Positions 53,671 through 64,000 of a stretch of 64,000 bases of DNA are shown piece by piece. This DNA comes from Mycolicibacter heraklionensis (lineage in GTDB: Bacteria > Actinomycetota > Actinomycetes > Mycobacteriales > Mycobacteriaceae). Position 1 is the first letter of the stretch, and every line of letters starts with the position of its first letter. Both the position numbers and the translations under genes were made by a program. The notes beneath the pieces are model-generated. The model had not been told where the DNA came from and did not search any database. It saw only the letters and a program-made list of their open reading frames with translations. The DNA is taken from positions 3,042,880-3,106,879 of the forward strand of contig NZ_CP080997.1 in assembly GCF_019645815.1 (NCBI RefSeq). The letters are read 5' to 3'.

Positions 53671-55392
53671 CTAGAAGTCGAGACCCAGGAACGCAGCACC
53701 CGGGTCCAACAACGCCGAAGCGTCGAATCCACCGAACAGCGAGCTCAGGTCGAAGTCGCCGAACGGGGTCACGAAGGTGTCCGTGACGGTGCTGTCGGCG
53801 CCGTCCAGCCCGGGGATGGCGGAGTAGACGTTGGCGAAACCACTACCGAGGTCCAGCACGCTGTACACCGAACCCAACGCCGGCAGGTCCGCGGCGTCGC
53901 CAGCACCGGGTGTCACTCCATCGATGACGAACTCCGTGGTCGTCAGGCCCAGCAGCTGCGTGACGGTCTCCTGAGCGTGCGCGGTGCCGAGCAGGTCCGT
54001 GCCGTCATAGATGTTGAAGTCCTGTCCGGTCACCGGCAGGGGGAACCAGGTGCCGCCGAGGTTGAGGCCCGGGTATCCGCCGCCGATGTTGAGCAACGGC
54101 AGCGCGCCGACCGTCTGGTAGACCGGCGCGAATCCCGGGCTGGTGTCGGCTCCGGACCCGGTGAACGGGTCGAAAGTGGTGCCGCCGATGCTGAAGGCTT
54201 CCGCGCCCACGGCACTGTCGCTCAGGGCGGCGAATGCGGCGCCCGGGTCCATCGAGACCCCGGTGGCCATGCCACTGAACAGCGAGCTCAGGTCCATGCT
54301 GCCGAACGGCGTCACGAAAGTGTCGGTGATGGTGCCGTTTTCGCCCGGGGTGGCCACGTAGACGTTCGCGAAGCCGCCTCCGAAGTTGAACGCGTCGTAG
54401 ATCGTGCCCGCGGCCGGCAGGCCGTCGCCGGTGTCCGAACCGTCGGTGACGACGAGCTGGGCGTTGGTCATGCCGAACAGATTGGTCACGTCCACCGCGG
54501 TGTTGATGGTGCCGAGGTGCGTGGCGTCGTCGCCGGTACCGCTGTAGACATCGAAATTCTGTGGCGCGAGACCGTTGCCCTGGTGGCTCGGGTCACCCAG
54601 CGATGCGCCGCCGATGGCCAGCAGGGGCGCGGCGCCACCGAGCGCAGCGACCGGGGTGAAGCCCTCCCCCACATTGGCGCCGTTGCTGTCGACCAGGAAC
54701 GGGTCCAGCGTCAGGCCACCGATGGCGAAGGCGTCGTCGCCACCGCCCGACGCCCCGGCCTGCAGCGCGGCGAAGGCGTCACCCGGCTGCAGCGGGTCCG
54801 CCGCGTTGAAGCCGGCGAACATCGAGCTCAGGTCCATGCTGCCCCAGGGCGTCACGAAGGTGTCGGTGACGGTCCCGTCCTCGCCCGGGGTGGCGATGTA
54901 GACATTCGCAAAGCCACCGCCGAAGTTGAACACGTCATAGACCGACCCCGACGTCGGCAGGTCCGCCGCCGACCCGCCGGATGCGGCGTTGACGTCGGTG
55001 ATGGTGAACTGAGTGTTGGTCAAGCCCGCCAGGTTGGTGACGACCACGCTGGAGTTGACACTGCCCAGGCTGGCGCCGTCCGCGCCGTACACCTCGAAGT
55101 TCTGGGGTGCGATCGGCAGCAGGCCGCCGGGGCTGCCACCACCGAGAGTCAACAGGGGCGCAGAGCCGGTGAGCGTGTGAACAAGGTCGAAACCCTCCTG
55201 CGCGGAGGAGCCGGTTCCTGTGTACGGGTCAAACGTATATCCGCCGAGCGTAAAGGCGTCGGCACCGGTGGCACTCGGCGCCACAGCGTCGTCGCCCGGG
55301 CCCGCCACGGCGACCGCAGCCTGTAAGAACGCCGCAGTAAGCAGCCCACCCCCGGTGGCCAGGCCTGCGGCGATCAGTCGGTAATGCATCAT
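53671..55392 (-). CDS. exported protein of three ~170-residue repeats, unknown function
   Basis: 573 residues from ATG 55392 (GGGGAAG upstream). Signal peptide residues 1-31 (hydrophobic, ends AVAVAGPG). The mature protein is three tandem repeats, about 45-209, 220-390 and 398-573. Each begins with D/EAF-xIGG-x-T-x-DPF, passes through PLLxIGGG, xQNFxVY or QDFNIY, VTxLxGxT, and a GFANVY block, then ends with DTFVTP-x-G-x-DLSSxF. Acidic (many Asp, few Lys/Arg), which suits an extracellular or cell-wall location. No known family recognised. Confidence 0.8.
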   Translation of the reverse strand: MMHYRLIAAGLATGGGLLTAAFLQAAVAVAGPGDDAVAPSATGADAFTLGGYTFDPYTGTGSSAQEGFDLVHTLTGSAPLLTLGGGSPGGLLPIAPQNFEVYGADGASLGSVNSSVVVTNLAGLTNTQFTITDVNAASGGSAADLPTSGSVYDVFNFGGGFANVYIATPGEDGTVTDTFVTPWGSMDLSSMFAGFNAADPLQPGDAFAALQAGASGGGDDAFAIGGLTLDPFLVDSNGANVGEGFTPVAALGGAAPLLAIGGASLGDPSHQGNGLAPQNFDVYSGTGDDATHLGTINTAVDVTNLFGMTNAQLVVTDGSDTGDGLPAAGTIYDAFNFGGGFANVYVATPGENGTITDTFVTPFGSMDLSSLFSGMATGVSMDPGAAFAALSDSAVGAEAFSIGGTTFDPFTGSGADTSPGFAPVYQTVGALPLLNIGGGYPGLNLGGTWFPLPVTGQDFNIYDGTDLLGTAHAQETVTQLLGLTTTEFVIDGVTPGAGDAADLPALGSVYSVLDLGSGFANVYSAIPGLDGADSTVTDTFVTPFGDFDLSSLFGGFDASALLDPGAAFLGLDF

Positions 55393-55735
55393 TTTCGAGC
55401 TTCCCCATCTCCGTCGTTTTCCCATGCCGGTGGGTTACATCCGGACAGTCAGATGTATGCCACCGGTAACAACGAGCAGAATGCTACCCACGAGTAACCT
55501 AAATGTATAGATAGGGATTGTAGGTTTTTCCTGTCAGTTAGCTGGACAAACAGAACGCCCCGGCGTGCTGGAACACGGTTACCGTGGGACAGCAAACCGG
55601 ACCTCCCCAGGTGGACTCAGTCGTGGCGCAGAACTACGCGCCCTACCCCCCGTGGCCCTATGGCGACGTCGCTTCGCCGCCACGCCGGCGGCCCTGGGAC
55701 GTGAACGCCGGCGTGGGCGTCTGACGGCTGGTGGG
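55393..55735. other. intergenic region with promoter of the repeat-protein gene
   Basis: 343 bp. The first ~120 bp are AT-richer (TATAGATAGGG, TTTTTCC) and likely contain the minus-strand promoter; TACATC-N10-GATGTA near 55435 is a weak dyad. A 37-codon plus-strand reading frame with coding-like composition lies at 55611-55724. Confidence 0.5.
55611..55724 (+). pseudogene. possible N-terminal fragment of a small membrane protein
   Basis: 37 codons from GTG 55611 (or GTG 55623) to TGA: the Pro/Tyr/Trp-rich AQNYAPYPPWPYGDVA leads into PPRRRPWDVNAGVGV. This looks like the start of a mycobacterial small membrane protein whose transmembrane part is missing. It may instead be a short standalone peptide. 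Low confidence. Confidence 0.3.
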
Positions 55736-56296
55736 CTAGTGGATCGGCCGAAGGATCCGGCACGGATTTCCTGCGGCCAGTGCACCGGCCGGCAAATCCC
55801 GGGTCACCACGCTGCCGGCCCCCACCACCGTGTCGTCTCCGATCGACACCCCGGGGCAGACGATCACCCCCGCCGCCAGCCAGACGTTGTCGCCAAGGGT
55901 GACCGGAGCGGCTGATTCCCAGCCGCCCCGCCGCGCATCGACGTCGTCGATGGGATGCAGCGCCGTCAGCAGTTGGGCGCGGGGTCCGATCGACACGTGG
56001 TCGCCGATGGTAATGGGCGCGCAGTCCAGAAAGACCGCGTCATAGTTGACGAAACAGTTGGCACCGATGCTGATGTATGTTCCGTAGTCGCAACAGAACC
56101 GGGGCAAGATCTCTGAGTTCGCCCCGAATGATCCCAGCAGTTTGTCCAGGAGTTCACGGCGAGCGTCCGCGTCGTCTGGACCGGTGGCGTTGAACGCCGC
56201 CACCACGCGTTGGCAATCCCGCCGGCCGGCGACCAAGTCCGGGTCGTCGGGCCGATACAGCGCCCCGCGCAGCATCCGATCTCGCTGACTGCTCAC
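55736..56296 (-). CDS. maltose/galactoside O-acetyltransferase-like hexapeptide enzyme
   Basis: 186 residues from GTG 56296 (ATG 56275 is an alternative). Left-handed beta-helix hexapeptide repeats (YISIGANCFVNYDAVFLD, ITIGDHVSIGPRAQLLTALHP, VTLGDNVWLAAGVIVCPGVSIGDDTVVGAGSVVTRDLP), with the Mac domain at the N-terminus (DRMLRGALYRPDDPDL). Transfers acetyl from acetyl-CoA to sugars; the His of LHPID is the expected catalytic residue. 11-bp gap to the MATE gene. Confidence 0.92.
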   Translation of the reverse strand: MSSQRDRMLRGALYRPDDPDLVAGRRDCQRVVAAFNATGPDDADARRELLDKLLGSFGANSEILPRFCCDYGTYISIGANCFVNYDAVFLDCAPITIGDHVSIGPRAQLLTALHPIDDVDARRGGWESAAPVTLGDNVWLAAGVIVCPGVSIGDDTVVGAGSVVTRDLPAGALAAGNPCRILRPIH

Positions 56297-56307
56297 GCCC
56301 GCCGATC

Positions 56308-59076
<2,769 letters not shown>

Positions 59077-59087
59077 GATGACCGCGC

Positions 59088-61862
59088 CTACACACGTGCT
59101 TTTTCTACGAGCTCGTAGGTCTCGATGACGTCGCCTTCCTTGATGTCGCTGTAGGTCAGCGTCAGACCACACTCGTAGCCGTCGCGAACCTCGGTGACAT
59201 CGTCCTTCTCCCGGCGCAGCGAGGAGACCGTGATGTTTTCGGCGACCACCACGTTGTCACGCAGCAGCCGCGCCTTGGCGTTGCGGCGGATGAGACCGGA
59301 GGTGACCAAGCAGCCGGCGATGTTGCCAACCTTGGAGGACCGGAAGATGGCGCGAATCTCCGCCCGCCCCAGCTCCTTCTCCTCGTAGATCGGCTTGAGC
59401 ATGCCCTTGAGCGCGCTCTCGATCTCTTCGATGGCCTGGTAGATGACCGAGTAGTACCGGATCTCCACACCCTCGCGGTTGGCCAGCTCGGTGGCCTTGC
59501 CCTCCGCACGCACGTTGAACCCGATGATGATCGCGTCCGACGCCGACGCCAGGTTGACGTTGGTCTCGGTGATGCCACCGACACCGCGGTCGATCACCCG
59601 CAGCTGCACCTCGTCGTCGACCTGGATTCCCATCAGGGCCTCTTCCAGCGCCTCGACGGTACCGGCGTTGTCGCCCTTGAGGATCAGGTTCAGCTGACTG
59701 GTTTCCTTCAGCGCCGAGTCCAGGTCCTCCAGCGAGATCCGCTTGCGCGAGCGCGCCGCCAGCGCGTTGCGCTTACGCGCGCTGCGCTTGTCGGCGATCT
59801 GGCGAGCGATGCGGTCCTCGTCGACCACCAGCAGGTTGTCGCCGGCGCCCGGCACCGAGGTGAACCCGATGACCTGCACGGGCCGCGACGGCAGCGCCTC
59901 TTCCACGTCGTCGCCGTGCTCGTCGACCATGCGCCGCACCCGGCCGTAGGCATCCCCGGCGACGATCGAGTCGCCGACTCGCAGCGTGCCGCGCTGGATC
60001 AGCACGGTGGCCACCGGACCGCGGCCGCGGTCCAGGTGGGCCTCGATCGCCACACCCTGGGCCTCCATGTCGGGGTTGGCCCGCAGGTCCAGGGCCGCGT
60101 CGGCGGTCAGCAGCACCGCCTCTTCCAGGGCCGCGATGTTGGTGCCCTGCTTGGCGGAGATGTCGACGAACATCGTGTCGCCGCCGAAGTCCTCGGCAAC
60201 CAGTCCGTACTCGGTGAGCTGCCCCCGGATCTTGGCCGGGTCGGCACCTTCCTTGTCGATCTTGTTGACCGCCACCACGATCGGCACATCGGCAGCCTGG
60301 GCGTGGTTGATCGCCTCCACCGTCTGGGGCATCACACCGTCGTCGGCGGCCACCACCAGGATCGCGATGTCGGTGGCCTTGGCGCCACGGGCACGCATGG
60401 CGGTGAACGCCTCGTGACCCGGGGTGTCGATGAACGTGATCAGCCGTTCGGAGCCGTCGAAGTCGACCGACACCTGGTAGGCCCCGATGTGCTGGGTGAT
60501 GCCACCGGCCTCGCCCTCGCGGACGTTGGCCTTGCGGATGGTGTCCAGCAGTCGGGTCTTGCCGTGGTCGACGTGACCCATGACGGTCACCACCGGCGGC
60601 CGGCTCTGCAGGTCCTCCTCGCCGCCCTCGTCCTCGCCGTAGGTCAGATCGAAGGACTCCAGCAGCTCGCGGTCCTCGTCCTCGGGCGAGACGACCTGCA
60701 CCACGAAGTTCATCTCGCTGCCCAGCAGCTCCAGCGTCTCGTCGCCCACCGACTGGGTGGCGGTCACCATCTCACCGAGGTTGAACAGCGCCTGCACCAG
60801 GGCAGCCGGGTTGGCGTCGATCTTCTCGGCGAAGTCGCTCAGCGATGCGCCGCGGGCCAGCCGGATGGTCTCGCCGTTGCCGTGCGGCAACCGCACACCA
60901 CCGACGACCGGCGCCTGCATGTTCTCGTACTCGGCACGTTTCGCCCGCTTCGACTTGCGTCCGCGCTTGGGTGCACCGCCGGGCCGGCCGAAGGCACCGG
61001 CCGCGCCACCGCGCTGGCCGGGACGACCGCCGCCGCCACCACCTCCGGGACGACCCCGAAAACCTCCGGCGCCGGCGCCTGCGGGGGCGCCTCCGCCGCC
61101 GGGACCACCGGCACCGCCACCGCGGTAGTTACCACCGGGACCGCCGCCGGGACCGCCCGGGCGACCGCCGGGCGCACCGGGTCGGCCACCGCCACCGGGA
61201 CGCGGCGGACCGCCGGGGCGCGCCGGGCGACCCTGCGCGCCGAAGTTGCTGGTGCGACCGGGCATGTTGCCCGGTGTAGCGCCGCCGCCGGGACGCGGCA
61301 TGCCGGGCCGGGGTGCGCCCCCAGGCCGGGGCGCCTGCGGGTGCGGACGCGGAATGGCGCGCTCAACCGGCTGCGCCGAAGAGAACGGGTTGTTGCCGAC
61401 GCGCGGGGTGCGGGCGCCGGGCTTGGGGCCCGGTGCTGCCGGCCGCGGGCCGGGAGCGGGCGGCGCCGCCGGGGAGGGTGCCGCAGCTGCCGGCGGCGGG
61501 GCCTCGGCCGCGGGCGCGGGCGGAGCCGCCGGGGCTGCCGGAGCCGACGGCTTGGCCGCGGGTGCGGCGGGCTTCGCAGCCTCGCCGTCAGCCGCAGCGG
61601 CCGGTGCCGGCTTCGCCGGTCCCGGAGTCGCCGCCGGGGACGGAGCCGGAGCGGCCTTGGCGGGCGCCGGGGCCGCGGGCGCTTCGGCCTTCGGCGCGGG
61701 CTTACCGCCGCCGAAGGACTCGCGCAGCCGCCGCGCGACGGGGGCTTCCACGGTTGAGGACGCCGATTTGACGAATTCGCCCTGCTCGCTCAGGCGGGCG
61801 AGGACTTCCTTGCTGGTGACACCGAGTTCCTTGGCCAACTCGTGTACGCGGGCCTTTGCCAC
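59088..61862 (-). CDS. infB: translation initiation factor IF-2
   Basis: 924 residues. N-terminal IF2 helix ([15 protein letters not shown]), a long Pro/Ala/Gly-rich low-complexity linker (about residues 50-330), then the GTPase with GHVDHGKT (G1), DTPGHEAF (G3), NKID (G4), followed by domains II-IV. Recruits initiator tRNA to the 30S subunit. The Gly/Arg/Pro-rich linker makes the opposite strand look open over long stretches; these are not genes. Confidence 0.98.
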   Translation of the reverse strand: MAKARVHELAKELGVTSKEVLARLSEQGEFVKSASSTVEAPVARRLRESFGGGKPAPKAEAPAAPAPAKAAPAPSPAATPGPAKPAPAAAADGEAAKPAAPAAKPSAPAAPAAPPAPAAEAPPPAAAAPSPAAPPAPGPRPAAPGPKPGARTPRVGNNPFSSAQPVERAIPRPHPQAPRPGGAPRPGMPRPGGGATPGNMPGRTSNFGAQGRPARPGGPPRPGGGGRPGAPGGRPGGPGGGPGGNYRGGGAGGPGGGGAPAGAGAGGFRGRPGGGGGGGRPGQRGGAAGAFGRPGGAPKRGRKSKRAKRAEYENMQAPVVGGVRLPHGNGETIRLARGASLSDFAEKIDANPAALVQALFNLGEMVTATQSVGDETLELLGSEMNFVVQVVSPEDEDRELLESFDLTYGEDEGGEEDLQSRPPVVTVMGHVDHGKTRLLDTIRKANVREGEAGGITQHIGAYQVSVDFDGSERLITFIDTPGHEAFTAMRARGAKATDIAILVVAADDGVMPQTVEAINHAQAADVPIVVAVNKIDKEGADPAKIRGQLTEYGLVAEDFGGDTMFVDISAKQGTNIAALEEAVLLTADAALDLRANPDMEAQGVAIEAHLDRGRGPVATVLIQRGTLRVGDSIVAGDAYGRVRRMVDEHGDDVEEALPSRPVQVIGFTSVPGAGDNLLVVDEDRIARQIADKRSARKRNALAARSRKRISLEDLDSALKETSQLNLILKGDNAGTVEALEEALMGIQVDDEVQLRVIDRGVGGITETNVNLASASDAIIIGFNVRAEGKATELANREGVEIRYYSVIYQAIEEIESALKGMLKPIYEEKELGRAEIRAIFRSSKVGNIAGCLVTSGLIRRNAKARLLRDNVVVAENITVSSLRREKDDVTEVRDGYECGLTLTYSDIKEGDVIETYELVEKARV

Positions 61863-61928
61863 TACATCTCCTGTCTATGAGGCGACAGCGGTGGTGGGCC
61901 GCGCCTCGGGTTTAGCTATGACGCATGG

Positions 61929-62312
61929 TCATCGGGACTTCACGGTGTGCTCATGTTCTTCGCTACCTGTTCTGTTGACCGGGGCGGCGAGCCGATCTTC
62001 GAATCCTTCGAAGTACTCCTCCACCCCGGATACATCCGGAGAACCGCTGATCCGCAGCGCGCGCACGAATGCCCGTCTCCGAATCGCCGCGTGCAGGCAC
62101 TCCGACGCGGGATGCAACCACGCACCCCGCCCCGGTTGGTTGCCCGCGCGGTCAACGATCACGGCACCGTTGCCGTTCTCGGTTGACACCGCGACCACCC
62201 GAAGCAATTCGACGGTCAACGCACGTTTCCGGCATCCGACACACGTGCGCACCGGTCCCTCTGGGGAGCGGTGCGTCCGCGAGGCGGCTGTCGAAGTCTC
62301 GCGCTGGATCAC
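61929..62312 (-). CDS. YlxR (DUF448) family RNA-binding protein
   Basis: 127 residues. RTCVGCRKRALTVELLRVV and GRGAWLHPASECLHAAIRRRAFVRALR are the YlxR signature with a positively charged surface. Conserved between nusA and infB; YlxR is linked to RNase P and transcription-translation control in other bacteria. About 66 bp upstream of infB. Confidence 0.94.
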   Translation of the reverse strand: MIQRETSTAASRTHRSPEGPVRTCVGCRKRALTVELLRVVAVSTENGNGAVIVDRAGNQPGRGAWLHPASECLHAAIRRRAFVRALRISGSPDVSGVEEYFEGFEDRLAAPVNRTGSEEHEHTVKSR

Positions 62313-62461
62313 GGCTCAGTCTACCCATACAACGGGGATCACCCGAACCACCCGAATCCGGGCCGGTGGTTCAGCGAGGCTCGACGAAGGAGAGGCGATG
62401 CTGGGACCGCCAAACAAACCCCGTAGCGCCCCGCTCAGTGCCCCGCCGGTCCGCGTCCCGC

Positions 62462-63505
62462 TCAGTGTTCTTGCGCCACGCCCCGGCCGGCCTCGTGCTC
62501 GGCGCCGTTGGCGCCGGGCTCCGGGGTATCGCTGCGGATATCGATGCGCCAGCCGGTCAGCCGGGCCGCCAACCGGGCGTTCTGGCCCTCTTTGCCGATG
62601 GCCAGGGACAGCTGGAAGTCCGGAACCACTACCCGGGCGGCCCGGGCAGCCTGGTCGATGACGGTCACCGACATCACCTTGGCCGGCGACAGCGCGTTGC
62701 CGACGAAGCGCGCCGGGTCCTCGTCGTAGTCGATGATGTCGATCTTCTCGCCGGCCAGCTCGCTCATCACGTTGCGCACCCGCTGGCCCATCGGACCGAT
62801 GCAGGCGCCTTTGGCGTTCAGGCCGGGCACCTGCGAGGCCACCGCGATCTTGGAGCGGTGGCCGGCCTCGCGGGCGACCGCGACGATCTCCACCGACCCG
62901 TCGGCGATCTCGGGGACTTCCAGGGCGAACAGCTTGCGGACCAGGTTCGGGTGGGTACGGGACAGCTCGATACGCGGCTCGCGCAGGCCGCGGGTCACCC
63001 CGATCACGTAGCAGCGCAGCCGGTCGCCGTGCTCGTAGGCCTCGCCCGGTGCCTGCTCTGCGGGGCGGATGACGCCGTCGAAACCCTTGGCTTCGGTACC
63101 CAGGCGCACCACGATGACACCGCGGGCGTTCTCCCGGGCGTCGCGCTGGACGACGCCGGCGACGATGTCGCCCTCCCGCGCGGAGAACTCGCCGTAGGCC
63201 TTCTCGTTCTCGGCGTCACGCAACCGCTGCAGGATCACCTGGCGCGCGGTGGTCGCCGCGATCCGGCCGAAGCCCTCGGGGGTGTCGTCGTATTCGCTGA
63301 TCACGTTGCCGTCGGCGTCGGTCTCGCGGGCCAGCACCCGCACCACGCCGCTCTTGCGGTCGACGTCGATCACCGCGTCGGCCTGATGACCTTCGGTGTG
63401 ACGGTATGCGGTGAGCAACGCCGATTTGATGGTGTCCACGACCACGTCGACCGAGATGCCCTTGTCGGCCTCGATCGCGTGCAGCGCGGCCATGTCGATA
63501 TTCAT
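62462..63505 (-). CDS. nusA: transcription termination/antitermination factor NusA
   Basis: 347 residues. N-terminal RNAP-binding domain ([17 protein letters not shown]), S1 domain ([12 protein letters not shown]), then KH1 and KH2 ([18 protein letters not shown] and [18 protein letters not shown]). Lacks the C-terminal acidic repeats, normal for actinobacteria. ATG overlaps the rimP stop (ATGA). Confidence 0.97.
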   Translation of the reverse strand: MNIDMAALHAIEADKGISVDVVVDTIKSALLTAYRHTEGHQADAVIDVDRKSGVVRVLARETDADGNVISEYDDTPEGFGRIAATTARQVILQRLRDAENEKAYGEFSAREGDIVAGVVQRDARENARGVIVVRLGTEAKGFDGVIRPAEQAPGEAYEHGDRLRCYVIGVTRGLREPRIELSRTHPNLVRKLFALEVPEIADGSVEIVAVAREAGHRSKIAVASQVPGLNAKGACIGPMGQRVRNVMSELAGEKIDIIDYDEDPARFVGNALSPAKVMSVTVIDQAARAARVVVPDFQLSLAIGKEGQNARLAARLTGWRIDIRSDTPEPGANGAEHEAGRGVAQEH

Positions 63506-64000
63506 GCTCCGGCCTCCGTTCCCGCCTCGGGGGCCTGTAGGCCCGCCAACTCCAACTCACGTTCGCTCGGCGGCGAGAACTCGACTTGTACCACCGCTCG
63601 GCTGATCTCGCTCAGCGGCAGGCGGCGACGGTTCCAGTCCCGCCCGGCACGCACCACCAGCGTCAGGACGTCGTCATCGACGACGCCCACCCGACCGGCC
63701 AGACCCGACCCGTCGGACAGCGTCAGCTCAACTTTGCGACCGTGCGCGCGCCGAAACTGCTTCGCGGTGGTCAGCGGCCGCCCCACACCGGGCGAGCTGA
63801 CCTCCAACACGTATTGGCCGTCGAACTCCAGGGTGTCGAGCAGTTCCGACGCCGAACGCGCCAGCGCCGCGGCGGTGTCCAGATCCAGCGGAGTGTCGCC
63901 GTCGGCGACCACGGTGATTCGCGGCAGCGGGTCCTGATCATCGACGACGACGTCTTCGATCTCGTATCCGGCGCGGGTGAACTCAGCATCGAGCAGCTCG
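63502..64000 (-). CDS. rimP: ribosome maturation factor RimP (5' end outside window)
   Basis: About 166 C-terminal residues are visible: [24 protein letters not shown], then [16 protein letters not shown] and the C-terminal Sm-like domain. Needed for 30S maturation. The frame is open to the right edge, so the start lies beyond the window. Confidence 0.94.
   Translation of the reverse strand, partial: ELLDAEFTRAGYEIEDVVVDDQDPLPRITVVADGDTPLDLDTAAALARSASELLDTLEFDGQYVLEVSSPGVGRPLTTAKQFRRAHGRKVELTLSDGSGLAGRVGVVDDDVLTLVVRAGRDWNRRRLPLSEISRAVVQVEFSPPSERELELAGLQAPEAGTEAGA

Noticed and set aside
60950..61320. Possible simple repeat or CRISPR-like array in the Gly/Pro codon-rich stretch of infB.
   Set aside because: It is codon-level repetition of the IF-2 linker without constant repeat and spacer units.
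59916..62661. Long plus-strand open frames (613 and 471 codons) across infB and ylxR.
   Set aside because: They are antisense shadows of the Pro/Ala/Gly-rich infB linker in high-GC DNA. infB on the minus strand is certain.

Overview
The window is high-GC actinobacterial chromosome. It is almost certainly from a non-tuberculous member of the Mycobacteriaceae (Mycobacterium/Mycolicibacterium). It keeps several gene blocks in the order I know from M. tuberculosis: the dapB block (Rv2771c-Rv2773c), nitronate monooxygenase-pepR-gpsI-rpsO-ribF-sirR (Rv2781c-Rv2788), fadE21/ltp1 (Rv2789c-Rv2790c), truB-pptT-pptH (Rv2793c-Rv2795c), a CocE-type hydrolase like Rv2800, and dinF-nrnA-rbfA-infB-ylxR-nusA-rimP (Rv2836c-Rv2842c). 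MMPL transporters, PE-PPE-domain hydrolases, a 13E12 fragment and leaderless or GTG starts fit the same origin. Family names and Rv numbers come from reading the proteins and from memory; no database search was run.

Bases 1-8530 form an accessory region. It starts with the 3' part of an MMPL transporter and a DoxD-DoxA fusion. A sulfide/persulfide island follows: two different sulfide:quinone-oxidoreductase-like flavoproteins, a multi-cysteine peroxiredoxin, a DUF2892 membrane protein and a small translationally coupled protein. Four 16-bp palindromes of the form ATACCC-N4-GGGTAT lie upstream of these genes and look like CsoR/CstR-type operators, so the island is probably one persulfide-responsive regulon. 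Its right flank is mobile-element debris: a decayed IS30-family transposase, a BrnT-like toxin with a ribbon-helix-helix antitoxin, and the tail of a 13E12/HNH gene.

Bases 8.5-22.5 kb hold mostly conserved backbone: a small secreted CDGP protein, flavodoxin-like protein, dapB, a Lip-type esterase, an electron-transfer reductase, an alpha/beta hydrolase, a PF10118 diiron-type protein, an SRPBCC protein, then nitronate monooxygenase, pepR, gpsI, rpsO, ribF and the manganese-type regulator gene.

Bases 22.5-32.4 kb look like a lipid or hydrophobic-compound catabolic region: a second PF10118 protein, an AraC regulator, an SRPBCC protein, an N-terminally truncated flavin monooxygenase directly behind a P450, and an operon ltp1-SRPBCC-MaoC-SDR-fadE21 that contains every step type of a beta-oxidation-like cycle. 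Bases 32.5-37.3 kb carry three tandem exported PE-PPE-domain hydrolases without PE or PPE domains, facing a TetR gene whose 3' end overlaps the third one by 144 bp.

Bases 38-55.7 kb mix housekeeping (truB, pptT, pptH) with exported proteins (DUF3558-like, DUF5642 lipoprotein, a His/Trp-tailed protein, a secreted lipase with an altered nucleophile motif), a four-gene organosulfur-scavenging operon (two flavin-dependent sulfonate/sulfone monooxygenases flanked by two acyl-CoA-dehydrogenase-fold oxidoreductases), a DUF1802 protein, an enoyl-CoA hydratase and an exported protein built of three ~170-residue repeats. The last 8 kb is the conserved translation/transcription block on the minus strand, ending in rimP, which runs off the window.
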